Positions 55,884 through 64,000 of a stretch of 64,000 bases of DNA are shown here, piece after piece (the first letter of the stretch is position 1; the number at the start of each line of letters is the position of its first letter). This stretch comes from Prochlorococcus sp. AG-347-I06. Its GTDB lineage: Bacteria > Cyanobacteriota > Cyanobacteriia > PCC-6307 > Cyanobiaceae. The notes under the pieces are model-generated. The model saw nothing but the letters and a program-made list of their open reading frames with translations, was not told the origin of the DNA and did not search any database. The stretch covers positions 62,001-126,000 of the forward strand of contig QCBM01000003.1 in NCBI GenBank assembly GCA_003281605.1. The letters run 5' to 3'. Position numbers and translations under genes: made by a program.

Positions 55884-58295
55884 TTATTTTATCCACGCAA
55901 TACTGCAACCAGGGCCACCCTCATTGTTGGCTGCATCTTCAATCTTATCAACATAATTTAAACCTGATAACCAATTTCTTAGTCCTTTCTTTAATTTCCC
56001 TGTGCCAATTCCATGAACAATCCATAATGGTCCATGAAATTTTCTAATTTTCTCCTCAATAATTATTTCAGCTTCATGAACTCTTAACCCTCTTACGTCA
56101 ATTGTATTTTTACTAGTCCTAATTTTAGAAAAAGAAAAATCTTCTCTTGTAGACTTGATCTCAATTTTTGACCTTCTGAAATTAGGCTTTTCTCCATTAA
56201 TTCCTTCAAAGTCATTTACAGATAATGTGCTTCTAAATGAACCACATTTAATTTCATAAAAACCACCTTTTTTATCTAAATCTACAATTTGTCCTGTACT
56301 ATTTAGACTTTTAATCTTTACAAAATCGCCTACCTGAGGGTTCCATGATATTGACTTTTCAGATTTTTTTTGAGTTAAATGTTCCGTCTCAATTTCCTTT
56401 AATCTTTTTCCAATAATTCTCGTATCCTCTCCATTAACATTTTTATCTCTTAATTTTTTAATCAAATCTATCACCTCTTTTTTAGCGGATATAATATGTT
56501 TTGATAATTTAGACCTTTCAATTTCCTGGATTTTTTGAGCATTTATTTTTTGATATTCATAATTTCTCTTCAGTTCATCATGTAATATTTCAGTCCTTGC
56601 AATCAATTCTGCAGCAGCTTCTGCGGAATTTTGTTGTTTAATCCTCTCTTCCTCAAGTCCTTTAATAATACTATTAATGTTGTCAACTTCTTTTGGCTTT
56701 AGATAATTTGCAGCTTCATTGAGTATGCTTTCATCGAGGCCAATTCTCTTTGAAATTGACAAAGCATTACTTCTCCCAGGAATGCCCCAGTTGAGTATAT
56801 ATTTTGGCTTCAAAGATTCCTCATCAAATGCAACTGATACGTTTTCAAATCTTGAGTCGTTATACTTTAAAGCCTTAATATCTCCATAATGTGTAGTTGC
56901 CAAAGTGATATCAGATTTATTTGCAAATTCTTTTAATAAAGCCATCGCAAGAGCACTTCCTTCAAGAGGATCTGTGCCAGATCCAATTTCATCTAACAAA
57001 ACAACTGATAATCCTTTCTTATAATCAAGTGAATCTAATATCTCTTTTATACGGGATATATGCCCACTGAAGGTAGATAAATTTTCTTCTAATGATTGAT
57101 TATCTCCTATATCGACATATATATTTGGACAAAAAGGGATAACAGGATTATTAGTTGAAGGTATCAATAATCCTGCTCTAGCCATAAGTAAAGACAAGCC
57201 CAAACCTTTTAAAGCTGCTGTTTTACCTCCAGTATTTGGACCTGTAATAGCTACAACCTTAATATTTCTATTTATATAAAAATCTACAGCTACTGGTGGA
57301 GGGGCTCCTTTTTTCTTATGTTCCCAAATCAATAGCGGATGAGAAAAACCAATTAAAGAAATAATAGGATTTTTCTCAAATGTAGGAGTTTTGCCTCCAA
57401 TCCATTTCGAATATCTTGAACGAGTTAGGGCATTTTCTAATCTTAATAAAATGGATGCCATTTCAATAAGATTTTTTGAATTATCACTAACAACCTGAGA
57501 CCATTTCTTAAGTAATTTAAATTCTTCTGCTGTGATCCTAGCCTCTAAAGAAGCAATCTTATTACCTTTAGTTACTACACTTTCAGGTTCAAAATATACT
57601 GTATTTCCTGAAGATGAAGAGTCATGAATTATTCCTTTAAATTTATCTACATAATTAACTTTTACTGCTAAAACAGGTCTTCCATATCGATCTCCAATAG
57701 TAGTATCTTGCAAATAAGCTAAATTCTTTTGAATAAATTTCTCAACTAATATTTTTCTTTCAAGTTTCTTAGATAAAAATTCTTTTCTAAGAATAGATAG
57801 TTCATTACTAGCATTGTCTGAAATCCTTCCATTCGATTCAATGCCTTTTTTAAAAATCGTTTCGATATTCTGATGGTCAATTAAATTTTTTGTGAATGAT
57901 GAAATATAAGGCCTTTGCTCAAAATCTAATAAGATTTTTTTTAAATTTCTTGCTGCAGCAATTGTTTTCGCTATTTCTAACAATTCAGAAGATGAAATTA
58001 CGCCTCCCTTCGAACAAATTTCAATATTTCTACTAATATCAAAAACACCAGAAAAACTAATTGATTTATCTAAATTTTTTTCTAGCTCATTAATTTCAAC
58101 AGTTTCATTCAAAAGTCTTTTAGATGCTTCGTATTCTGAAGGTATAACAAAATTTAAAATTGATCGTTTACCCATTTCCGTTGAGGCGAATGAAGATAAA
58201 TGAGTTTTTAATGAATCCCACTCTAAAAGGTTTATAGATTCTTCTTCTAAGGTGTTATCTGAATATGATTTTTTAGAATAACTTTTCTCTTGCAT
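55884..58295 (-). CDS. mutS2: MutS2 endonuclease / ribosome-splitting factor
   Basis: A roughly 803-residue MutS2, acting on recombination intermediates or stalled ribosomes. It has the MutS core and ATPase Walker A GPNTGGKT (about 358), VVLLDEIGSGTDPLEG (Walker B) and the C-terminal Smr nuclease domain starting DVRGLRVHEAEIIIEE. A TTG at 58313 gives a longer frame overlapping the VOC gene, but I prefer ATG 58295 (MQEKSYSKK). No missing key residue seen. Confidence 0.93.
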   Translation of the reverse strand: MQEKSYSKKSYSDNTLEEESINLLEWDSLKTHLSSFASTEMGKRSILNFVIPSEYEASKRLLNETVEINELEKNLDKSISFSGVFDISRNIEICSKGGVISSSELLEIAKTIAAARNLKKILLDFEQRPYISSFTKNLIDHQNIETIFKKGIESNGRISDNASNELSILRKEFLSKKLERKILVEKFIQKNLAYLQDTTIGDRYGRPVLAVKVNYVDKFKGIIHDSSSSGNTVYFEPESVVTKGNKIASLEARITAEEFKLLKKWSQVVSDNSKNLIEMASILLRLENALTRSRYSKWIGGKTPTFEKNPIISLIGFSHPLLIWEHKKKGAPPPVAVDFYINRNIKVVAITGPNTGGKTAALKGLGLSLLMARAGLLIPSTNNPVIPFCPNIYVDIGDNQSLEENLSTFSGHISRIKEILDSLDYKKGLSVVLLDEIGSGTDPLEGSALAMALLKEFANKSDITLATTHYGDIKALKYNDSRFENVSVAFDEESLKPKYILNWGIPGRSNALSISKRIGLDESILNEAANYLKPKEVDNINSIIKGLEEERIKQQNSAEAAAELIARTEILHDELKRNYEYQKINAQKIQEIERSKLSKHIISAKKEVIDLIKKLRDKNVNGEDTRIIGKRLKEIETEHLTQKKSEKSISWNPQVGDFVKIKSLNSTGQIVDLDKKGGFYEIKCGSFRSTLSVNDFEGINGEKPNFRRSKIEIKSTREDFSFSKIRTSKNTIDVRGLRVHEAEIIIEEKIRKFHGPLWIVHGIGTGKLKKGLRNWLSGLNYVDKIEDAANNEGGPGCSIAWIK

Positions 58296-58309
58296 ACAAA
58301 AAAAAAGAA

Positions 58310-58696
58310 TCAAACATTCGATTGAATCCCTTCAGGAGGAACATAAAGCATCTCAAGCCAGTTTCCTTCAGTATCCTTCATATAAAAAGATGCTGTTCCA
58401 TCTCTATGCTCATGTAAAGGGCCAACTTTTACACCAGAATTTTTTAAATCATTTTGAATATTTTCCACTTCTTTTTTATTTTCAAAATGAAAAGCAAAGT
58501 GAGGTCCCGCAGCTTTGTAGCTGGGGCCTAACAACGCAAGTCCATCTTTCCCTTCACCCGCCTCTAAATAAGACCAATCTTTATCATCCCAAACCAAATT
58601 CATACCAAGCTTAATATAAAAAGATTTCGCCCTTTCGAGATTCTCTACTCTAAGTGCAATGTGACCAATCCTATTTACTCCTTGTGAAAACTTCAA
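58310..58696 (-). CDS. VOC (glyoxalase/dioxygenase) family protein
   Basis: A 128-residue two-repeat metalloprotein with VNRIGHIALRVENLERAKSFY (first metal His) and a second-half GTASFYMKDTEGNWLEMLY that holds the Glu ligand. The layout matches glyoxalase I or related dioxygenase-type folds. It might detoxify methylglyoxal, but the fold is used for many reactions. It lies four bases before mutS2 by the long frame, so is translationally close. Confidence 0.8.
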   Translation of the reverse strand: MKFSQGVNRIGHIALRVENLERAKSFYIKLGMNLVWDDKDWSYLEAGEGKDGLALLGPSYKAAGPHFAFHFENKKEVENIQNDLKNSGVKVGPLHEHRDGTASFYMKDTEGNWLEMLYVPPEGIQSNV

Positions 58697-58758
58697 AACA
58701 AAGCAATTAATTTATTACTTATCTAAGAATAAACCAAATTTTTGTTAATAATGAGTTT

Positions 58759-59760
58759 TTAAGTATCATGCAACCATTGAGATGCATCACAAGCATGATA
58801 AGTGAGTATTAATTTTGCTCCTGCTCTTTTAAAACTCAGCAATGTCTCTAAAACAATATCTTTTTCGTTAATCCAGTTCTTCATAGCAGCAGACTTTACC
58901 ATGGAATACTCCCCACTAACGTTGTATGCAGCTATGGGCTTATTTGAAAATGTGCTTAGTCTATAAACAATATCCAAATATGAAATTCCTGGTTTTACCA
59001 TCAAAATATCAGCTCCTTCATACTGATCCAATGCAGATTCAATTAATGCCTCTTTTGAATTGGCAGGGTCCATTTGATATGTAGACTTATTGTCTGGAAT
59101 TTTTTTCGTACTATTTTTTCTAGGAGCCGAATCTAAAGCAGTTCTAAACGGACCGTAATAAGCAGATGAATATTTAGCTGTATAACTAATAATACCTACA
59201 TCACTAAATCCCTCACTATCAAGAGCAGTCCTAATTGCTCCCACTCTTCCATCCATCATGTCACTAGGGCCAATAAAATCTGCTCCAGCTCTAGCTTGAG
59301 TTAAAGCTTGTTTTTTTAAAATTTCAATCGTTTCATCATTCAATATTTTTCCAGTTTCATCAACTAAGCCATCATGTCCATCACACGAGTAAGGGTCCAA
59401 GGCAACATCTGTCATTATTGCCATTTCTGGAATCTCTTTTTTTAATATTCGAATAGCTTTAGGTATTAAACCGTCTTCATTGAAACATTCTGCTCCATCT
59501 TCAGTCTTTAAGCTATCGTTAATTTTTGGAAAAAGAACCACACACCTTATTCCCAATTCCCATGCCCTAGTAACTTCCTTTATTAAGCCATTAATATCCC
59601 ATCTATAAATTCCGGGCATTGCTGAAATTTCTTCTTTGAAATCTTTTTCATGAATAAATAATGGATATATAAAGTCCGATGCCATTAGATGGTTTTCTCT
59701 AACCATTTCTCTAATTGCTTCAGTTCTTCTTAATCTTCTAGGACGAATAATCGAATTCAT
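58759..59760 (-). CDS. hemB: delta-aminolevulinic acid dehydratase (porphobilinogen synthase)
   Basis: HemB joins two ALA molecules to porphobilinogen, the route to chlorophyll, heme and B12. The 333 residues show the Schiff-base lysines Lys196 (SYTAKYSS) and Lys256 (DILMVKPG). The metal loop is DVALDPYSCDGHDG, an Asp-rich Mg-type site as in plants and cyanobacteria, with one Cys. The N-terminal arm is RPRRLRRTEAIREMV. No oddities in length. Confidence 0.97.
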   Translation of the reverse strand: MNSIIRPRRLRRTEAIREMVRENHLMASDFIYPLFIHEKDFKEEISAMPGIYRWDINGLIKEVTRAWELGIRCVVLFPKINDSLKTEDGAECFNEDGLIPKAIRILKKEIPEMAIMTDVALDPYSCDGHDGLVDETGKILNDETIEILKKQALTQARAGADFIGPSDMMDGRVGAIRTALDSEGFSDVGIISYTAKYSSAYYGPFRTALDSAPRKNSTKKIPDNKSTYQMDPANSKEALIESALDQYEGADILMVKPGISYLDIVYRLSTFSNKPIAAYNVSGEYSMVKSAAMKNWINEKDIVLETLLSFKRAGAKLILTYHACDASQWLHDT

Positions 59761-59917
59761 TTGAATATTATTTAAATTGAAAAATATTTATCTAATACAT
59801 TAATCGCTTGCCTCGCACATAAATCAATCAGAGACTACTTTTGTTCAGGAAAATTAACTAAAATTTATTTAATTAAGAGCAAAAAAAGTTACAAAAATAT
59901 TTTGCACAATCTCATTT

Positions 59918-59946
59918 TTCACAAATTTACGTCATTAAGAGATAAT
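59918..59946 (+). promoter_or_regulatory. putative promoter of the bicarbonate-uptake cluster
   Basis: TTCACA (59918-59923), 17 bases, then GATAAT (59941-59946) form a sigma70-type promoter. The short palindrome AGATAATATCT overlaps the -10 element. Transcription near 59953 would leave a 31-base leader including AAAGGAGAG. No CmpR- or NdhR-type box is evident by eye. Confidence 0.45.
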
Positions 59947-59983
59947 ATCTTCTAGTTAAGTATTTATTTAAAGGAGAGCATCT

Positions 59984-61636
59984 TTGAAAATAATTAATGG
60001 ATTTCATCTGAAAAATGTAAGAGGCGATATTCTTGGAGGCATCACAGCCGCAGTGGTGGCTTTACCTCTAGCTCTTGCTTTTGGTAATGCTGCGTTAGGG
60101 CCTGGCGGAGCAATTTATGGACTATACGGAGCAGTAGTAGTTGGTTTTTTAGCAGCATTATTCGGCGGGACACCTGCTCAAGTTAGTGGCCCTACTGGTC
60201 CCATGAGTGTAACTGTTGCAGGTGTAGTGGCAGGCTTAGCAGCAGTAGGTGTTCCAAGAGATCTTTCTGCAGGACAAATTTTACCTTTAGTTATGGCAGC
60301 GGTAGTCATTGGCGGCTTACTGCAAATATTATTCGGGATTCTAAAACTAGGTAAATACATTACTTTAGTTCCATACTCTGTTGTTTCAGGATTTATGTCT
60401 GGTATTGGAGTAATAATCATTGCGCTTCAGATTGGACCATTACTTGGAATTAGCACTCGAGGTGGAGTAGTCGAATCTTTAACAACTGTATTTTCAAATT
60501 TCCAGCCCAATGGTGCTGCTATTGGAGTAGCAATAATGACACTAGGTATAGTATTTCTTACTCCTAGAAAAATAAGTCAGTGGGTTCCTTCTCCTCTCTT
60601 GGCTTTATTAATAGTAACTCCAATATCAATTTTAATTTTTGGAGATGGAGCTATCGATAGAATTGGAGAAATTCCAAGGGGAGTTCCATCTTTAAATTTC
60701 CCAAGTTTTAACCAATATTTCCCAATTATTTTCAAGGCAGGATTAGTCCTAGCAGTACTTGGCGCTATTGACTCCTTACTGACATCTTTAGTAGCAGACA
60801 ATATCTCTCAAACAAAACATAATTCTGATAGAGAACTTATTGGTCAAGGAATAGGAAATGCTGTAGCAGGTCTGTTTTCAGGTTTACCTGGGGCAGGAGC
60901 AACCATGAGAACAGTAATTAATGTTAAATCTGGAGGATCAACTCCCATTTCTGGTATGGTTCACTCAGTTGTATTGTTGATAGTTTTAGTTGGTGCGGGA
61001 CCTTTAGCTGAGCAAATACCAACTGCATTGCTCGCAGGAATTCTTATAAAAGTAGGCTTAGATATTATTGATTGGGGATTCTTGAGGAGGGCTCACAAAT
61101 TATCTTTAAAAACTTCAGTAGTAATGTATGGCGTACTTTTAATGACTGTTTTTTGGGATTTAATTTGGGCAGTTTTAGTCGGTGTATTCATAGCAAATAT
61201 GCTCACTATTGATTCAATAACCGAAACTCAACTAGAAGGTATGGACGAGGATAACCCTTTATCAAATGATGATCAAGCCAAAAATTCATTACCTGCTGAT
61301 GAAAAAGCACTTCTAGATAGATGCTCAGGAGAAGTAATGTTATTTAGACTTAAAGGACCACTTAGTTTTGGAGCAGCTAAAGGTATATCTGAGAGAATGA
61401 TGCTGGTAAGAAACTACAAGGTTTTAATACTAGACATCACTGACGTACCAAGACTTGGAGTGACGGCGACTCTCGCAATAGAGGACATGATGCAAGAGGC
61501 AAAAAATAATTCCAGAAAAGCATTTGTTGCTGGGGCAAATGACAAAGTAAAAGATAGATTAGCTAAGTTTGGAGTCGAAGGCATTATTGAAACAAGAAAA
61601 GAAGCTTTAGAAACCGCTCTAAATGAAATAGCCTAA
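59984..61636 (+). CDS. SulP-family anion transporter, BicA-like
   Basis: A 550-residue SulP protein with about 14 spans and the signature VVALPLALAFGNAALGPGGAIYGLYG. A C-terminal STAS domain follows (about 440-545; VMLFRLKGPLSFGAAKGISERM, ILDITDVPRLGVTATLAIEDM). SulP members move sulfate or bicarbonate. The neighbouring sbtA-sbtB suggests Na+/bicarbonate uptake (BicA-like). The start is TTG at 59984, with AAAGGAGAG upstream. Seven bases separate it from sbtA. Confidence 0.8.
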   Translation: MKIINGFHLKNVRGDILGGITAAVVALPLALAFGNAALGPGGAIYGLYGAVVVGFLAALFGGTPAQVSGPTGPMSVTVAGVVAGLAAVGVPRDLSAGQILPLVMAAVVIGGLLQILFGILKLGKYITLVPYSVVSGFMSGIGVIIIALQIGPLLGISTRGGVVESLTTVFSNFQPNGAAIGVAIMTLGIVFLTPRKISQWVPSPLLALLIVTPISILIFGDGAIDRIGEIPRGVPSLNFPSFNQYFPIIFKAGLVLAVLGAIDSLLTSLVADNISQTKHNSDRELIGQGIGNAVAGLFSGLPGAGATMRTVINVKSGGSTPISGMVHSVVLLIVLVGAGPLAEQIPTALLAGILIKVGLDIIDWGFLRRAHKLSLKTSVVMYGVLLMTVFWDLIWAVLVGVFIANMLTIDSITETQLEGMDEDNPLSNDDQAKNSLPADEKALLDRCSGEVMLFRLKGPLSFGAAKGISERMMLVRNYKVLILDITDVPRLGVTATLAIEDMMQEAKNNSRKAFVAGANDKVKDRLAKFGVEGIIETRKEALETALNEIA

Positions 61637-61642
61637 TAATTT

Positions 61643-62641
61643 ATGGAAATAAATCCAATTCTGCAAAATGTATTAGCCCCGCCAGTTCTTTTCTTTTTGA
61701 TTGGAGCAATATCAGTACTCTTTAAATCTGATTTAGAAATACCAGCTCCATTACCTAAACTCTTCTCCTTATATCTGCTACTAGCAATTGGTTTTAAAGG
61801 TGGTATAGAGATACAGAAAAGTGGTTTTACAGATTTAGTATTGCCTACTTTAAGTGCTGCAATTCTTATGTCATTAGTAATTCCGCTGATTGGATTTTTA
61901 ATTTTAAGACTTAAGTTTGATGTCTTTAATTCCGCTGCAATAGCAGCAGCATACGGTTCAATTAGTGCTGTTACATTTATTTCCGCAGAAAGTTTTTTGG
62001 AAAGTCAAAAAATAGCTTTTGATGGGTTTATGGTTGGAGCCTTAGCTTTAATGGAGTCTCCTGCAATAATTGTTGGATTATTACTTGTGAAATTTGCAGC
62101 TCCCAAAAATAGGCCAAAATCAAGAAAAATGCATCTAAGCGCAATATTACACGAATCACTTTTGAATGGATCAGTTTATTTATTGCTCTCAAGCTTAATT
62201 GTAGGATTTCTTACTGCTTCCAGTAATCCCTCAGGGATTGCGAAAATGGAGCCTTTTACTGGACAATTATTCTATGGAGCAGAATGCTTCTTCTTGTTAG
62301 ATATGGGGATAGTCGCCGCTCAAAGATTACCGAGACTGAAGAATGCAGGTTCGTTCTTGATTGGTTTTGCCATTTTTATGCCTTTATTTAACGCATTTAT
62401 TGGTGTTTTCGTTGCAAGATTTTTATCATTAGGACCTGGCAACGCACTTTTATTTGTGGTTTTATGTGCTAGCGCCTCTTATTTAGCAGTTCCTGCAGCG
62501 ATGAGGATGACAGTACCAGAAGCTAAATCTAGTTATTATATTTCAACTACACTAGGTCTAACTTTCCCCTTTAATATAGTCCTTGGCATTCCCATATATA
62601 TGAGTTTAGTAAATACCATTATCCCATTGTCCCCTCTATAA
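61643..62641 (+). CDS. sbtA: sodium-dependent bicarbonate transporter SbtA-like
   Basis: A 332-residue membrane protein with about ten spans and the SbtA family pattern: APPVLFFLIGAISVLFKSDLEIPAPLPK, LLLAIGFKGGIEI and AAAYGSISAVTFISAE. SbtA is a high-affinity Na+/HCO3- symporter of the plasma membrane; Prochlorococcus forms are diverged and their transport activity is not proven. It is two bases upstream of sbtB and follows the BicA-like gene. Confidence 0.85.
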   Translation: MEINPILQNVLAPPVLFFLIGAISVLFKSDLEIPAPLPKLFSLYLLLAIGFKGGIEIQKSGFTDLVLPTLSAAILMSLVIPLIGFLILRLKFDVFNSAAIAAAYGSISAVTFISAESFLESQKIAFDGFMVGALALMESPAIIVGLLLVKFAAPKNRPKSRKMHLSAILHESLLNGSVYLLLSSLIVGFLTASSNPSGIAKMEPFTGQLFYGAECFFLLDMGIVAAQRLPRLKNAGSFLIGFAIFMPLFNAFIGVFVARFLSLGPGNALLFVVLCASASYLAVPAAMRMTVPEAKSSYYISTTLGLTFPFNIVLGIPIYMSLVNTIIPLSPL

Positions 62642-62643
62642 AA

Positions 62644-62925
62644 ATGAAAAGATTAGACTTGATATTTAGTGAAAGAGAACTAAATGCAATCATTAAAACA
62701 TTAGAAAAAGCTAATGTTCCTGGATATACAGTTATGAAACACGCCACAGGCAGAGGGCCTGAAAGAGTTGTTACTGAAGATATGGAATTTACAGGATTAG
62801 GAGCAAATGCTCATGTAATTGTTTTTTGTGAGCAAGAATTAATAGATAAAATGAGAGATAACATCAGGGACGATTTAAGCTACTACGGAGGAGTTGCTTA
62901 TATTTCTGAGGCAACACCCCTTTAA
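62644..62925 (+). CDS. sbtB: PII-like SbtB regulator
   Basis: A 93-residue PII-fold protein of the SbtB type, thought to bind adenine nucleotides and regulate SbtA. It has LDLIFSERELNAIIKTLEKANVPGYTVMKHATGRGPERVV at the T-loop region and ends SYYGGVAYISEATPL. The C-terminal CGPxGC R-loop of Synechocystis SbtB is absent, so redox control of nucleotide hydrolysis is probably missing. It lies two bases after sbtA, as is usual. Confidence 0.88.
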   Translation: MKRLDLIFSERELNAIIKTLEKANVPGYTVMKHATGRGPERVVTEDMEFTGLGANAHVIVFCEQELIDKMRDNIRDDLSYYGGVAYISEATPL

Positions 62926-62947
62926 ATTAAAGAAGCAATTTTTATTT

Positions 62948-63904
62948 TTAAGAATGAATCCAATCTACTCTTATATTTTTTCGACTATTTAAGTATCTAT
63001 CAATTGACATTGCAGCAATACATCCATCAGAAGCTGCAACTACGGCTTGCTTAAATGGTGTATTTCTTATATCTCCAATAGCCCATACTCCATCAGAATT
63101 TGTAGACATAAAGTCATCAACAATAACCCCTCCGTCTTCTTTTAAAGCAATTTGGTCTCCTAAAAAATCAGTAATTGGCTTTGAACCACTCATATAGACA
63201 AACACTCCATCTAAATTTAAATTGATAGGATTTTCTTCTTGTTTATTTTTTACAACAACCCCATTCACACCCATATCATCGCCCAATATTTCCAATAATC
63301 TTGTTCTACTCCAATGTTTTATGTTTGAATTATCCATCAATTCCATAGCTTCTTCATTATCTGATTTAGGATCACTGGATGTAATCCAATGCACAGTTGA
63401 TGCAAATTTAGTTAGAACAGTTGCCTCTTCAATTGCCTCCTTGTTCACTCCAACAACGGCAACTTCTCTATTCTTATAAAAAGCCCCATCACATGTAGCA
63501 CAATAACTTACTCCTTTGCCAAGAAAATCGGCTTCGCCCTTAAATGATGCAGGCCTACCCATTGCTCCACTTGCAAGTACAAGTGCTTTAGCTTTGAAAG
63601 TGCCTTCTGGCGTATAAACCATTTTCCATTCTCCACTAGCGTCTATTCCAAACACTTGTGCTCTTCTATAGTCTGTGCCGTATTGCACAGCCTGTTCTCT
63701 CATTAGAGTAAGTAATTTCTCCCCACTTATATCAACCGGGACACCTGGATAATTAGCGATTTGATGAGTTATTGCTAAGGCGCCAACAGATGGATTTTTA
63801 TCTAAAATAACTGTCTTTAAGTTTGAACGAGATGTATAAAGTGCGCAAGTACATCCGGCCGGGCCTCCTCCGATAATAACTACATCTGACTCAATGATTT
63901 CCAA
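62948..63904 (-). CDS. thioredoxin reductase-like flavoprotein lacking NADPH motifs
   Basis: A 318-residue protein with the thioredoxin-reductase fold: FAD loop GGGPAG (12-17), redox pair Cys135-Ala-Thr-Cys138 in YCATCDGAFY, and C-terminal FAD region VWAIGDIRN. The NADPH domain lacks its GxGxxA fingerprint (GVNKEA at 152-157) and its HRRxxxR site (WITSSDPKSD). It therefore resembles the ferredoxin- or flavin-linked disulfide oxidoreductases (DDOR/FFTR type) of marine cyanobacteria rather than a standard TrxB. The C-terminus has an aromatic residue (VDWIHS). Confidence 0.8.
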   Translation of the reverse strand: MEIIESDVVIIGGGPAGCTCALYTSRSNLKTVILDKNPSVGALAITHQIANYPGVPVDISGEKLLTLMREQAVQYGTDYRRAQVFGIDASGEWKMVYTPEGTFKAKALVLASGAMGRPASFKGEADFLGKGVSYCATCDGAFYKNREVAVVGVNKEAIEEATVLTKFASTVHWITSSDPKSDNEEAMELMDNSNIKHWSRTRLLEILGDDMGVNGVVVKNKQEENPINLNLDGVFVYMSGSKPITDFLGDQIALKEDGGVIVDDFMSTNSDGVWAIGDIRNTPFKQAVVAASDGCIAAMSIDRYLNSRKNIRVDWIHS

Positions 63905-64000
63905 TTTTTAAAACTCCTTTTTAGTAGTTAATAAGATGAGTTATTGGTTAGAAGATATTTTAATGTAAATACCTAAACCTCTATATAGATATAAGTTAAA

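Overview
The window is a gene-dense, AT-rich piece of cyanobacterial chromosome. I read it as Prochlorococcus of the high-light-adapted type. The evidence is genes for oxygenic photosynthesis (psbA, psbO, psbH, psbI, psbK, psbN, Ycf20 and Ycf66 homologues, crtR), NtcA nitrogen control, CP12, very short intergenic gaps, many overlapping gene ends, strong A/T codon bias and small versions of standard families. The genus is inferred from protein content and gene order. GC content was not computed. No gene-free stretch exceeds 300 bases; the largest gaps are near 9834-10085 and 59761-59983.

Left part (1-16 kb): the end of a phosphohexomutase, a RecB/RNase H-like nuclease of the TM0106 type, ygfZ, pyrE, tRNA-Met, a CBS/CNNM membrane protein and a Gfo/Idh oxidoreductase. 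Then tgt-psbK, cobS, a soluble Hik2-like histidine kinase, a DUF3155-like gene with a structured leader, an esterase, purH, a DoxX protein, ispH and the ammonium transporter amt1, which has a textbook NtcA promoter.

Middle (16-34.6 kb): sfsA, murJ, two small genes, tRNA-Arg, then glyA-cinA-leuC-leuD. An LptD-like outer-membrane gene lies behind the minus-strand psbN-psbI pair, and psbH-pth runs the other way. A YqgF-like gene, a DUF3084 gene and ntcA follow on the minus strand. Divergent from ntcA is a run of a CobO-like gene with a lost P-loop, dcd and thyX. Next are a thioredoxin-like gene, glmM and trmB.

Right part (34.6-64 kb): DUF3177, ileS, a Ycf66-like gene, tRNA-Leu, crtR (apparently starting at ATT), gatC, a DNA glycosylase, pyrB, ycf20, coaBC, psbO, sat, ftsH, an eda-like gene, aroC, psbA, an unlisted small gene, an aspartoacylase, a GST-like gene, cp12, obgE, mutS2, a VOC protein and hemB. 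The end carries a bicarbonate-uptake cluster (SulP/BicA-like, SbtA, SbtB) and an atypical thioredoxin-reductase-like flavoprotein.

Together the genes serve photosystem II upkeep, carbon and nitrogen acquisition, amino-acid, nucleotide and cofactor synthesis, and housekeeping. I see no phage island, transposon, CRISPR array or secretion system. The most unusual signals are: catalytic or binding motifs lost from conserved proteins (CobO-like, thioredoxin-reductase-like, Eda-like, SbtB, CP12, the RecB-like domain); two genes lacking any ATG, GTG or TTG start; two NtcA-type promoters; and structured leaders or competing hairpins beside photosystem and DUF3155 genes.
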